A DNA stretch of 16,378 nucleotides from Thalassiosira profunda (lineage: Eukaryota > Bacillariophyta > Thalassiosirophyceae > Thalassiosirales > Thalassiosiraceae), in the NCBI GenBank assembly GCA_036939355.1, contig JALLAP010001037.1:1-16378 (forward strand), given 5' to 3'. The notes beneath the pieces were generated by a model. The model saw only the letters and a program-made list of their open reading frames with translations. It did not search any database and was not told the origin of the DNA. The position numbers and the translations under genes are program-made. Below, piece by piece: positions 7,544-16,357 of this stretch (position 1 is the first letter of the stretch; each line of letters starts with the position of its first letter).

Positions 7544-8728
7544 ATGGTCACCTCGTTCAACGCCCGGCTTGTCAGCTTGGCGAACAAGTGCAACCCGCTC
7601 GTCGGCAACCGCAACCCAAAGAAGCGCGCCCGCATCATCGACGGGGCGACTGTCCTCGGCGACGCCAACATCCAGCACACCAAGCGCACCCACAGTAATC
7701 GCGACAAGCAAGCCACCATGGAGGGCTACTACGTCGCGCGCACCCACCCCAATGACGCCCACCCCAACGACGACGGCGCGCCCCCCGCCAAGCGCCGCCG
7801 GCAACTGCAGGAGCTGCAATTCGCGGCCGCCACCGTTGAGTCGGCGCTGGCCGCCGCCGGACGGCCCGCGGGCGTCGCGTCCATCACTGCCCGGCGGAGG
7901 GAGCGGGCGCTGCCGCTGGGCAGCGTGGACTTGGGGCTGGCGCGGGTCGTGACCTCGAGGGAGTTCGACGCCGAGGAGGGCCCGGGTGGCGTCGAGGAGG
8001 CGCCGAGGGCGGACGCTGCGCCCACAACGGTGCCGCACCGCGTGTCCACGGGATGCCCGACCGAGGGGAGCGGCGGCGACACCAACGCAGACGACGAAGC
8101 CTACGACGTCGCGGCGATGCACATGATGGGCACCCTCCTCCAATCGACCCGGCACCTCTACGCCTTCGCCTCGACCGCGGGGTCGTCGGCCGGGAACAAC
8201 GCGGCCCGCGCCCACGCCAACCTCACCCACAACGTGGAGATGTGCCAGCTCAACCGGGACAGCTCCAACGCCAACCGGAGGTTCGGACACACGGACGACG
8301 TCACCGGCGCCTTCGTCACGGCGAACAACGCCGACGCCAAGCTTTCCAGTTTGCAGCACCACCCCAATGCGATGACAGAGGGCAATGGCCAAACCACGAA
8401 CGTCGTCGCGCTCCGTCGTCACGCGGGGTACGCCCCGGCCACCAACAAGACGGAAGACGGCTCCGAGGGCCTCTCGAGCTGGACGCCCTCCAGCTCGTGC
8501 GGCGCGCTCGACGGCATCGCGGACAACGAGGAGGGGGCGCGGCGGAAACGGGTCGACGACGACAATCGGAGCAGCAGCGAGGATACGGGGGAGGCGACCG
8601 CGAGCATTTCGAGCGGGAGCGCCGAGGACAATGGGGACGGCGACGCCCCGGAGGGGTGCGGGTGCGGTCCGGAGAGGAGGGAGGGCTGGAGCGGCGTCGA
8701 GGACGGACCGCTGGCGATCGTGGGCTGA
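7544..8728 (+). CDS. Hypothetical low-complexity protein, probably nuclear
   Basis: Single-exon frame of 394 aa. The ATG at 7544 has the favourable context AAACAATGG. Codons end strongly in C or G, which supports coding on this strand rather than the antisense frame. Two short basic clusters, NPKKRAR (about 24-30) and PPAKRRRQ (about 79-86), look like nuclear localisation signals; the second is followed by a short helix-prone segment QELQFAAATVESALAAA. The rest is Asn-, Ala-, Ser-, Asp- and Glu-rich, with an acidic Ser/Asp/Glu tail (about 335-375). A central stretch, DVAAMHMMGTLLQSTRHLY, is the best candidate for an ordered helix. I recognise no domain. A transcription-associated role would fit the composition but is not shown. 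Confidence 0.55.
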   Translation: MVTSFNARLVSLANKCNPLVGNRNPKKRARIIDGATVLGDANIQHTKRTHSNRDKQATMEGYYVARTHPNDAHPNDDGAPPAKRRRQLQELQFAAATVESALAAAGRPAGVASITARRRERALPLGSVDLGLARVVTSREFDAEEGPGGVEEAPRADAAPTTVPHRVSTGCPTEGSGGDTNADDEAYDVAAMHMMGTLLQSTRHLYAFASTAGSSAGNNAARAHANLTHNVEMCQLNRDSSNANRRFGHTDDVTGAFVTANNADAKLSSLQHHPNAMTEGNGQTTNVVALRRHAGYAPATNKTEDGSEGLSSWTPSSSCGALDGIADNEEGARRKRVDDDNRSSSEDTGEATASISSGSAEDNGDGDAPEGCGCGPERREGWSGVEDGPLAIVG

Positions 8729-9204
8729 AATTGGAACGGAGGAGGATGCGGTGACCGTTGGGGCTGAGCGCACCGAGCTAAAACCTTTTAGAGCTGTCTG
8801 CAAAAGCATATCGAGCAACAATGGTTGCCTGAAACGATGTTCAGTGGCTGAGGATTGGACATCAAACATTCTTCTTTCCATCTTATGAGTACTCCCTAAC
8901 ACTGCAAAGTGCATATTCGCATACATATTATTCGCTGCACTTCTACACCCCCTTCTATTAATTCAGCTAGTCGAGCCACCGCACTGCCCGTTGGAGCAGC
9001 GGCGGCTTCTTAGGACTGTTCGTGAGGACTTTGATCCACATCCACACCACACCTCTTCCAGGCAGAATTCTTGCCAAAGCTGCGCAAAGAGAGCCCAGCC
9101 AGGTCCCGTAGAAAGGACCTAATTCCTACGTAGCAAATTGCAAAAAGAGGAAAAGTGAAATCCGTTGCTCGCCCCGGTACGAGCCGCGGCGGCTTTGGTG
9201 CACC
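8729..9204. other. Intergenic region between two + strand genes
   Basis: Holds the 3' end of the upstream gene and the promoter and leader of the downstream one. Moderately AT-rich around 8900-8970 (TACATATTATT, CTTCTATTAATTC). No repeat, RNA gene or clear TATA box was found. Confidence 0.4.
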
Positions 9205-10367
9205 ATGAATCGCCGCGACGAGGCCATTGCATTGGCCGCTGCCGAGCATGACCGCCGCCGCCGCCGCGCCGTGCCCCCCGCCTCAGTGACCGTCGGCAGC
9301 GTCCAGGAGCTCCGCGGCATCAACGCAGCTTTGTCTCCGCTGCCGATTCCCAGCCTCGACGACGATCCCACCGTTCTGTCGGACCCCAGCGCCAGTAACG
9401 CCAACATGGACACCGAGGGCGTCGAGGTCTCCCACGCGAGCGTGGAGGGGGACGCGGCCCCCCAAATAGCCGAGCTCAACAACAAATTGTCCCAATACAC
9501 CCGTGGCGCCGACCGGCGACAGGCGCTCCGGACCCTCACGGACCCCTCGCTGTTGCCTCGCATGCACCAACTAAGAAACGTGCGGGTGGAGGACATCGCC
9601 GCCGCGGAGCGGGAGGCCACCGGGGAACGGGCGGTGCTGAACGGGGTGAAGTTCCTGCAGGTCAAGAGCCGGCCGGGTGAGTTGCAATGTGCCGCTGACA
9701 AAACACAACACGTGTCATCTCATTCGTTGCTCCATCTTTTTGCAATAATGCAGCCGACGACGCCGCCCCCGTCGACAGCTACTTCCTCTCCACCCTCCGC
9801 GAAATCTGCGGCCACATGTGCGACATGGACGGCGTCGACGCCGATCCCATGGCCCTCTACGGCGGCCTCCTCCTCCGCCTCGCCCGCACGGTGTCCGAAC
9901 GGGACGCCCTGGAGACGACGACGCGGTGGATCTGCGGGAAGGGCGAATTGGTCGTCCTCCCGCTGAAGCGACGGCACCACGGCGGCGAGGGCCGGTGTCC
10001 GGCCCCCGTCGAGCTGGAAGTGTTCGTGGAGGGGGGCAACGTGCACGCCAAGGTGACGATGCGGCACGAGATGGGGGTGCACCAACGGACGAACTTGGAA
10101 GCGAACGGGACGAAGGACCAATTGAAATCGTGGAGCAAGCTGATTGCCGGGCGGGACGACGAGACGACGCAGGAGGCGATTGCGAAGAAGCTGGCGCAGA
10201 TCCAGTACGAGTGCCTGGAGGCGACGAACGTGTCGAGCCTCAAGCCGTGGATCTTTATCGATGCCGATGTGGTGGAGCGGATCAACTTTGGCACCGGGAG
10301 CAGCGTGCGAATGTTGCACCTGAGCATTCCGGACGACAAGAACAGCGGATATGTGAAGAATTGGTGA
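9205..10367 (+). CDS. Hypothetical conserved-looking two-exon protein
   Basis: Exons 9205-9676 and 9754-10367 give 361 aa. The 77-nt intron (9677-9753) begins GTGAGT and ends TGCAG, and splits a codon after its first base, so the frames join exactly at RP-A-DDAAPVDSYFLS. The ATG at 9205 lies in a CACCATGA context. The N-terminus starts with a basic helix (residues 1-22, ending DRRRRRAV), followed by a low-complexity acidic linker (50-90) and a helical segment QIAELNNKLSQYTRGADR (87-104). The second exon looks globular: YFLSTLREICGHMCDMDGVD, TTRWICGKGELVVLPLKRR, and a C-terminal PWIFIDADVVERINFGTGSS with VRMLHLSIPDDK. No transmembrane segment or signal peptide is seen. I do not recognise the family. 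The matched splice sites and phase make the gene model strong even though its function is unknown. Confidence 0.7.
9677..9753 (+). other. Intron of the two-exon hypothetical gene
   Basis: 77 nt, GTGAGT...TGCAG, phase 1. It contains the in-frame stop that would otherwise end the first exon's frame, and has a T-rich stretch (CCATCTTTTTGC) before the acceptor. Confidence 0.8.
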
Positions 10368-10662
10368 TGGACGAAGCATTAAATGTTGGGCCATTGGGAG
10401 AGAATTGCACCTTATTCAGGCAGTCCTTGGCTTTATCGGCTGTTCAGAACTGATATGCTACCGTTCCGCGATGGTCCGGATAGTGGCTTGGGCTTCTACG
10501 AAAGGTGCGAAAGGGAAAGAGAGCGAATTAATCGATCTTATGAGCTGGCTCTGTTGTCTAGGAGCGTTGCAAAGGGAGGAGAAAGGGAGCGAATGTATCT
10601 GATGGCGGGGGGTATCAGAAAGGTACTGTGAATTGCAACAGTTAGGAGAGGTATTGTACTCT
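10368..10662. other. Convergent 3' intergenic region
   Basis: Lies between the stops of the + strand hypothetical gene and the - strand plastid gene. Contains purine-rich GAAAGGGAAAGAGAGCGAAT and a related GGAGAAAGGGAGCGAATG about 70 bp later. No gene is supported. Confidence 0.45.
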
Positions 10663-11976
10663 TCAGAACCAACCCTCAAATTCTGGGTCGAGAGATCGCT
10701 TGTACCATTTGTACGCGTTCAGCAAGGATGGCACAAAGATGAAAGCGAGCGCCAATCCCAATTCCGACTCGAACGGGAAATCGAACCACACCTCGCCGTA
10801 CTTGACCGCGTAACTCGCTAGGGTGCAACCGACAAAGAGTTTGGCAATGAACGAGTAATCGTTGTCCTGCGCCAGCGCATCGCCGAGATCCTCGAACCCT
10901 ACCAGCGAGGATGCATCTTCTGTAACCATTTCTTCTTCTGCCATATCATCGTCTCGAAACTCCGCAAACGGAAGCTGCCCCCAGGGTGCGCTCCAGCCAT
11001 TAGAAATGGCGATTCGGTACGCGGCATACATTGCCGTCGTGTTCCCAACGCTCGTCAAGAACGCCTGCAGCGGCACCAGCACCGGAATCGAGTTGTAAAA
11101 CAAATGATAAGTGCAAGCCGTGATTCCCGACGAGTGCAGCGGTATCAGCCCCCACGTGAGCCCGCGCCATCGCGGATTGTTCGTCACGTCGGCCCATCGC
11201 CAGCAGAAGCCCATGGCCACCAAGAACTCGACGAGGGAAGTTATGTGAATGATCCAGCAGGCGACGGTCAGCGCGTTCTCCGGCTCGGGATGGGTGGCCG
11301 TCCAGGGGATGCTCGATTGCGATATGTCCATGAACCCCTCAAGATACGGCGTGTGCACTTCTGCCCCATTGAGCGCCGGGAAGAGGGCCGTGATGAATGC
11401 CAGCGCCGTAAGCCCTCCCACGAGCTTGATCATGGGATCGTACGATATCACACTCTCCGGAACATTCCCAGTGAGGCCATTTTGTTCCCGCTCCTTCCAA
11501 CTCAGTGCCTGTCGAAACGCCACCACCGTTACCAAATTTGTGACGGTCAGCAAGCTCTCGGCACTGCCGTGGAGCCAATCGCTATCGGCCAAGCTGACAT
11601 CGTACCACACCTTGGCGGCGATGGCCGCCGGGATGGTCAAGAATACGAATAGTAAACAAGTTGCAAAACCAACCGTCACGCCCTTGGGCGTCTCATTCTG
11701 CGGCACCTGGAGGAAGAAGAGGAAGCCCAGGTAGGGGAAGAGGGAGGCCCCGAAGAACGGACCGGCGAGCTGCTCGGCCGCCGATTGGTCCATGGACAGG
11801 AGGGCGTCGTTGAGGCCGTCGAGGAAGGAAAGCTGCGTCGGCGATGGGTGGGTGGGCACGTGATGCGCGCGCGAGGCGAGTCTGGATGCGGCGGGGGCGA
11901 AGGCGGATGTCGCCGCCGGACCCAGAGCCAGGAGGAGGGGCAGCGCCGATGCAACCATTCGTTGAAACCGCGTCAT
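10663..11976 (-). CDS. Plastid-targeted membrane protein with fused DUF3593 and DUF2499 (Ycf49-like) domains
   Basis: Single-exon gene of 437 aa. The ATG at 11976 was chosen because it yields a short signal peptide, MTRFQRMVASALPLLLALGP, followed by ATSAFAP (22-28), the diatom ASAFAP-type motif with cleavage expected before Phe26. This is the bipartite presequence for import into the four-membrane plastid. Residues about 72-160 match DUF3593: SLFPYLGFLFFLQ, TIPAAIAAKVWY, SLADSDWLHGSAESLLTVTN. Residues about 233-325 match DUF2499/Ycf49: WIIHITSLVEFLVAMGF, NNPRWRGLTWGLIPLHSSG, CTYHLFYN. Several hydrophobic helices suggest an integral thylakoid or inner-envelope protein. In cyanobacteria and some algal plastids the two domains occur as separate small proteins. 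Between DUF2499 and a last hydrophobic helix (about 406-420) lies an acidic loop (341-372). Its biochemical role is not known. It shares a 395-bp upstream region with the J-domain gene. Confidence 0.8.
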   Translation of the reverse strand: MTRFQRMVASALPLLLALGPAATSAFAPAASRLASRAHHVPTHPSPTQLSFLDGLNDALLSMDQSAAEQLAGPFFGASLFPYLGFLFFLQVPQNETPKGVTVGFATCLLFVFLTIPAAIAAKVWYDVSLADSDWLHGSAESLLTVTNLVTVVAFRQALSWKEREQNGLTGNVPESVISYDPMIKLVGGLTALAFITALFPALNGAEVHTPYLEGFMDISQSSIPWTATHPEPENALTVACWIIHITSLVEFLVAMGFCWRWADVTNNPRWRGLTWGLIPLHSSGITACTYHLFYNSIPVLVPLQAFLTSVGNTTAMYAAYRIAISNGWSAPWGQLPFAEFRDDDMAEEEMVTEDASSLVGFEDLGDALAQDNDYSFIAKLFVGCTLASYAVKYGEVWFDFPFESELGLALAFIFVPSLLNAYKWYKRSLDPEFEGWF

Positions 11977-12371
11977 TATTGCCGTCGCCGCGTGAGGAGG
12001 TGAGAGTCGGCGGGATGCGCCTGACGGACACGTGATGTGTCCACTTTTTTGCAACTCTAAGCCGACACCTCTGCTGGGGACTCTGAGGGACTCTGGAGGC
12101 GAGGCCAGGCCAGCCGCGCGCTGCTGCCGCTCCTCTTCTTCTTGCTACTCTGCCTCGATCACCGCCGCCGCCGCCGCCCTGACCACGCACCTCCGCGCGG
12201 GCGAGGTTGGCCCACCAAGCTGGTCGAGACGTCTTAATACTAATTCCTCTATGCATTCCTACTTACATACGTCGGAGTTAGTATAAATGGCGAGGGGGGA
12301 AGGCACCTGGCCAACGAGCCAACACGCCCACGCCGACGCCGGCACTTTGCACAGCCTCAGATTCCCCGACC
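11977..12371. promoter_or_regulatory. Bidirectional promoter region, plastid gene / J-domain gene
   Basis: 395 bp between two divergent start codons. It holds a (CCG)5 run at 12162-12176, an AT-richer patch at 12233-12290, and a TATA box facing the + gene. No TATA-like element is obvious for the - strand gene. Confidence 0.5.
12282..12287 (+). promoter_or_regulatory. TATA box upstream of the J-domain gene
   Basis: TATAAA within GTTAGTATAAATGG, 85 bp before the chosen ATG at 12372. Spacing suits a transcript start near 12310 and a leader of about 60 nt. Confidence 0.5.
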
Positions 12372-14415
12372 ATGCCGTCCGCCGCAACAGCGTGCGAGGC
12401 TCGCTCCCCCGGGCGGCGGATAGGTCGCCCAGCGCCATCCCATCCCGCAGATTGCAACGCGAGAGCGCCCTCCGATGCCGAGGCCGCGATGACGGAGCCA
12501 ACCTCCTCGCGTTGGCAGCGCTCCGCGGCCCGGGCGGCGGACAACCTCCTCCGAATTTTGCGGGAGATCGAGCTGGACGTCGACGTGCCGTTCGACCGCG
12601 TGGGGGCGGAGTCTGGTGGCACTGAGNATTTTGCGGGAGATCGAGCTGGACGTCGACGTGCCGTTCGACCGCGTGGGGGCGGAGTCTGGTGGCACTGAGG
12701 CGGATTCGTCCGAGGAGGATACCGGAACAAGTGAGCCCATCTCTGCCGATCGAACCAAAGCAGGTGAGCAGCCGACGCAGAAGACCCCCAAAACGGCAAC
12801 AGGAGCGAAACAGGACACGGAGGTGAAAGAGAACTCGTCCGGCGACGCAAACGGAGCCACTGCCCCCGGACGGCCGAAGAATGACACATCATGTGAGCGG
12901 CCGTTGAGCCCTGCGAGAGCGAAGCCGAAGAAGGTTTCTTCGTCCAAAACGCCACAAAATACGCGCTCGCCTCCGCAGACTTCGCCAACGGCCTCCGCCG
13001 ATCGATCAGAGCGGAGAATGTCTGACGAAATCGGCACCGCGGTGGATCTGCACGAGCTGAAGGACGCCATCCGGACCAGCCGCGCCAACGCCGAGGCGCG
13101 GGCCGGCCGTCTGAAGGACGAATTGACCGCCGCGGAGGCGGTGTCTCGGCGATCGAAGCAGTCCAGGACGGCTGCGGGGCACGGCCAAAAACAGCCAACA
13201 CGGGAGGGCAAAGCGACAGAGTCAACGGGAGAAAGAAGCAAACCGCGCAAGCCAACGAAGGCTCGTTCAGATGCGGCAACAAAAGGGAAACATGATATAC
13301 CAGTACAAAAGCCAACAAAGGTTCTTTCGAAGAAGGCATCATCGAAAGTGAAAGCGCCGACGAGCAACGGGACAAAGAAGAAAGATGCCGGAGTTGTTTC
13401 AAGAGATGCTACAGAAAAGAAGGGGAAAGCTCGAGAGGAAGACAAAGCCAAAGAGGCCGAGGCACAGAGAAGAAGAGAATGCGAGCGAATGGTAGAGGAG
13501 CGGCTCCGAGAACAGCGAGAACAGGCAGACGCAGCAGAACAGGTAATGGCAGAGAAGAAGCGTGAAGCTGAACGAATCGCAGAAGAGCAACGAAGAGTCA
13601 AAGAACAGATCGATCTGGTCGACACCGTATTGACTGCTCACCAGAATAGGAACGCGTACCAAGTCCTCGGCCTCCAACCAGAGGCCTCCGACGCAGATAT
13701 CAAAAGGGCGTACCGAAAGCTGTGTGTGAGAATCCACCCGGACAAGAACACCGCCGCAAAGGCCGCCGAGGCATTCCACGCCGTCACCTCGGCGTACGAA
13801 GTGCTGAAGTGTCCGGCGAAGCGCGCAGAGTACGAGCAGAAGAAGGGGGTTTCTCCTGCCGCCGCAACATCGCCTCGCAAAACGCAACCGGAATCGAACG
13901 TCTCCTTCGACGTGATGCCCAACGGAACCGGCATCACCGTGCAAAGCGAGGACGCGCGCTTCGCCCACCTCAACGGATCGAAGGCGTCGATCATGGGCTA
14001 CGACCCGGGCTCGGATCTGTACACGGTGAAGCTAGACAAGCACGATGCCCATGTCTTGTCGAAAGCCTCGGCGTTGTTTCAGAATGCGATTGTGTGTCTT
14101 CGGGCACACATGGCTCACGAACTTGGCGTCTTTCTCGTCACGCTGGCGTCGTATTGGAAGGAGGGCAAAACCTACTACGCCCGCTACGGAGGGGGCACGA
14201 AGATGGCCACGCTTAAGCCGGAGCAGTTTATCATTCCGACTGGCACGGTGGTGCGGCTGGACGGTCTGGAGACGCGAGTTGACCTGAATGGGCGGTACGG
14301 CACCGTCGTGGACTGGAAAGAGAGATTGGAGTGGGGCGCCGATACGAGTTATTACATCGTCACCCTGTCCTCACTCAGCTCGGTCCAGGTCGCAATGGCC
14401 AACGTGTGTCTGTAA
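12372..14415 (+). CDS. J-domain (DnaJ/HSP40-like) protein with C-terminal SH3-like repeats
   Basis: The frame starting at 12372 is interrupted by the 72-bp duplication and the N at 12627; removing one 73-bp unit (12555-12627 or 12627-12699) gives one continuous frame of 656 aa. Using those residue numbers: 1-85 Arg/Ala-rich, with LREIELDVDVPFDRVGAESG; 86-325 disordered, Lys/Ser/Thr/Pro-rich; about 330-395 charged coiled coil (RRRECERMVEERLREQREQ); 403-467 J domain, starting NAYQVLGL, with DIKRAYRKL and the HPD motif at 431-433 (13735-13743), which stimulates Hsp70 ATPase. After it come three related SH3-like modules of about 45-55 aa; the clearest is the last, TVVRLDGLETRVDLNGRYGT, of the 'RPELNG' kind. 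No Gly/Phe or zinc-finger region and no signal peptide, so it is a class C J-protein, probably cytosolic or nuclear. The ATG at 12372 (A at -3, behind a TATA box) is preferred over one at 12489. Confidence 0.75.
12555..12699. repeat. Perfect 72-bp tandem duplication flanking a single N (assembly join)
   Basis: 12555-12626 and 12628-12699 are identical; the only base between them is the N at 12627. The 73-nt offset shifts the coding frame by one, and collapsing one copy restores the J-domain gene. This is the signature of two overlapping contig ends joined with a nominal gap rather than of real DNA. Confidence 0.9.
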
Positions 14416-14720
14416 ATACTGTAAAGAACTGAGCAAGCGATGATTCGTACCATCGTATCGATGCATCTCTTATCCTCCTCAAAAGGTCTGGGTACCATTG
14501 ATTGGCGTCTCTAGTTTTTATCTCAACTTTTGGCTCTTCAGAAAAGGTAGGTCGTCCTCGCCAACCTTGACGGATCCCATCTTGACTGGAGCCTTGTCTC
14601 ACAAATGAATGTCCCCACGAATATGGAAGCTTGCGTCTTGTCTTCTTGTCCCCAGCTGCACCTCTTTGTATGTGCGCATGCAAGCTTCTCTTGATGACCC
14701 ACGCCCCATGCGCCTTGGAT
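14416..14720. other. Convergent 3' intergenic region
   Basis: Lies between the stop of the J-domain gene and the stop of the cysteine-rich gene. No gene or repeat is seen. On the - strand an AATAAA overlaps the stop codon of the cysteine-rich gene (14719-14724) and may be its polyadenylation signal, though that position would be unusually early. Confidence 0.4.
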
Positions 14721-15926
14721 TTATTGCTGGAAGGCGCCAAAGAGAAGGTCGTTGCCGGCGTCGCAGCGGTCGAGGCACTTGGCACGATCGGATCCAGAGC
14801 ACTTGTTCCTGCATTTCGAGCAGGAATAGTTTCCGCTGCGGCAATCGTTGTCCCTGTTACCGCTGCCACAGTAGTCGTCGAGGCACTAATGAAGACAGGA
14901 CAGAGGAAGGTGAGAGACAGTCGGAAGAGAAAATTTAGATCCAAACATGAAGCCAAACTTACGTCATCGCGATCATCTCGGTCGTCACACCAGTTGCGGC
15001 ACTCCGAGCAAGTACGGGCGCGGCTGCAGCGACCGTCCCTGTCGTTGTCGGAGGATCCGCAGTTTTCGCGGTCAAGGCAACGATCGAGGCTACCGAAACG
15101 GACAGGGCGAGCAGTGAGCGAGAAATCCGGGAGGCAAACTAAGAGCAACGCCATCTTGACGAAACTTACCTGTTGCCGCTGCACCAACGGCGGCACTCCC
15201 CGCACGTTTCGGCGTCGTTACAGTTCTCGCGGTCGCTATAGATAACAAAACGAAGAGAGCAGAGTTGAGTGATGATGCGAAGACGACGACGGTCGCGGCG
15301 ACGAGCCCCTCGCGACCGGAACTCACTCGATCCGCGCGCTTCCGCAAGCTTCCATGCACCGATCATAGCGGCGGGTACCCCGCTCGAAGCTCCGCCTGCA
15401 GTCATCGCACGAATTGCGGTTCCCCGAGTTGTTGTTGCCCTTGTCGCGGATCTGGTCGCAGTTCTGGCGGCAGCGACCCTTGTTGAAGTTGGAGTTCTTC
15501 TGGGCGCGCTCGTTGCACTCCCGCTTGCACTGGGCCGTGGAGCGGCCGAGGTGGATCTGCTCCTGCATGAAGGTGGCCTCGTTCTGTGGAATGGAGCGGG
15601 GGGTGCATGTGATGTGTGTGTGTACGAGGGGGGTAGGTGTAAGGGGAGAAGAAGAAGGAAGCTCTTGTGAGCGGTCGCGAGGAGAAGGGGCGATATTGCA
15701 AAAGGGCGATATTGCAAAAGGGCGATATTGCAAACGGCCGACATTGGATCTAGATACTCACGGCGAGCTCGTCCCACAGCGTCTTGAGGTCGGTCTCGAC
15801 GGCGGGCGGGGCGTAGACGTACTTGACGATGGGCTCCACGGAGGCCTCCGCGGGGGCGCCGCGGAGGTCGTGGGCGGAGGCGACGGCGGCGGAGCCGAAG
15901 ATGGCGGCGAGGATGGCGAGCTTCAT
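14721..15926 (-). CDS. Secreted cysteine-rich protein with exon-encoded Cys modules
   Basis: Five exons on the - strand: 15926-15762, 15583-15327, 15235-15170, 15089-14963 and 14885-14721, giving 259 aa. All four introns are GT-AG (178, 91, 80 and 77 nt; donors GTGAGT or GTAAGT) and all phases match. Exon 1 encodes a signal peptide (MKLAILAAIFGSAAVASA, then HDLRG) and a short acidic linker. Exon 2 carries 8 Cys with paired C-x3-C (CKREC, CRQNC, CMEAC) and CDDCRR. Exons 3-5 carry variants of one module: DRENC-x4-C-x2-CRRWC in exon 3, DRENC...CSECRNWC in exon 4, CLDDYC...CSKCRNKC...CLDRC in exon 5. In all there are 26 Cys, an even number, as expected for a disulfide-bonded extracellular or cell-wall protein. 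The start context ACCATGA is good. I recognise no named family. A neighbour pointing the other way at 16358 begins with the same seven codons. Confidence 0.7.
15584..15761 (-). other. First intron of the cysteine-rich gene
   Basis: 178 nt, starting GTGAGT and ending CACAG on the - strand, phase 0. It contains three perfect or near-perfect 16-bp tandem repeats close to the donor and a long C/T-rich tract before the acceptor. Confidence 0.75.
15688..15735. repeat. Tandem repeat, three copies of a 16-bp unit
   Basis: Unit GGGCGATATTGCAAAA at 15688-15703, 15704-15719 and 15720-15735; the last copy differs only in its final base. It lies inside the first intron of the cysteine-rich gene. Confidence 0.9.
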
Positions 15927-16357
15927 GGTCTTGGCGGCCGAAGGGGGGAGGGGGACGGGTGTTGGTTTGCGCCGCTGGACGGCAAATGTGAGGACAGTCC
16001 AGTGGGCTTTCACTGTGTCACCGAATCTCACAGTGTGAGCCCTCTTTGTGTCATTGAAATGATATATACAAAATGAATATCATCTGTCTTATAAAATGAA
16101 GCCTTTGATTGGTAACTAAGTAGTTTTATAAAATGCTAGAATTCGCTCAAATTGACTGAAATATTTGTGCTCATTTTGTAGGATACTCTTCCAAAACTTA
16201 CTATTCCTACCTATGTGAAATTTGGATGACATAATGTAGCCTCAACCAACCCGACTCCTCTCTCACACATCAAAGCAAACAACGCCCTCGCATAAAATCT
16301 CTCCGCTGCCAAGCCAGAGACGCTATCGAGATACCCCTCCACCCTCCTCCGACCACC
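15927..16357. promoter_or_regulatory. Shared promoter of two head-to-head genes
   Basis: 431 bp between the divergent starts of the cysteine-rich gene and its neighbour. The centre is AT-rich and has two TTATAAAATG elements (16089-16098 and 16126-16135, 37 bp apart) reading toward the + gene, and ATTGG at 16109-16113 (a CCAAT box on the - strand). Inverted arms include CACTGTG/CACAGTG (16011-16017, 16029-16035), CTCACA-G-TGTGAG (16027-16039) and ATGATAT/ATATCAT (16059-16065, 16077-16083). The TATA elements lie about 225-260 bp from the + ATG, far for a leader, so their role is uncertain. Confidence 0.45.

Noticed and set aside
7466..8926. 486-codon antisense open frame on the - strand
   Set aside because: Its translation is V/G/R-rich repetitive text, the expected shadow of a GC-rich gene with C/G-ending codons. 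The + frame has a good start context, basic clusters and normal composition.
12278..13625. Long antisense frames (374 and 422 codons) across the J-domain gene
   Set aside because: They cross the N and the duplicated 72-bp unit and read as Ser/Arg/Phe-rich text. The + strand has a clear J domain and coiled coil.
14375..15205. 276-codon unspliced - frame as the gene itself
   Set aside because: It reads through two introns. Only its middle (15089-14963) is a real exon of the cysteine-rich gene; the remainder is intron or out-of-frame text.
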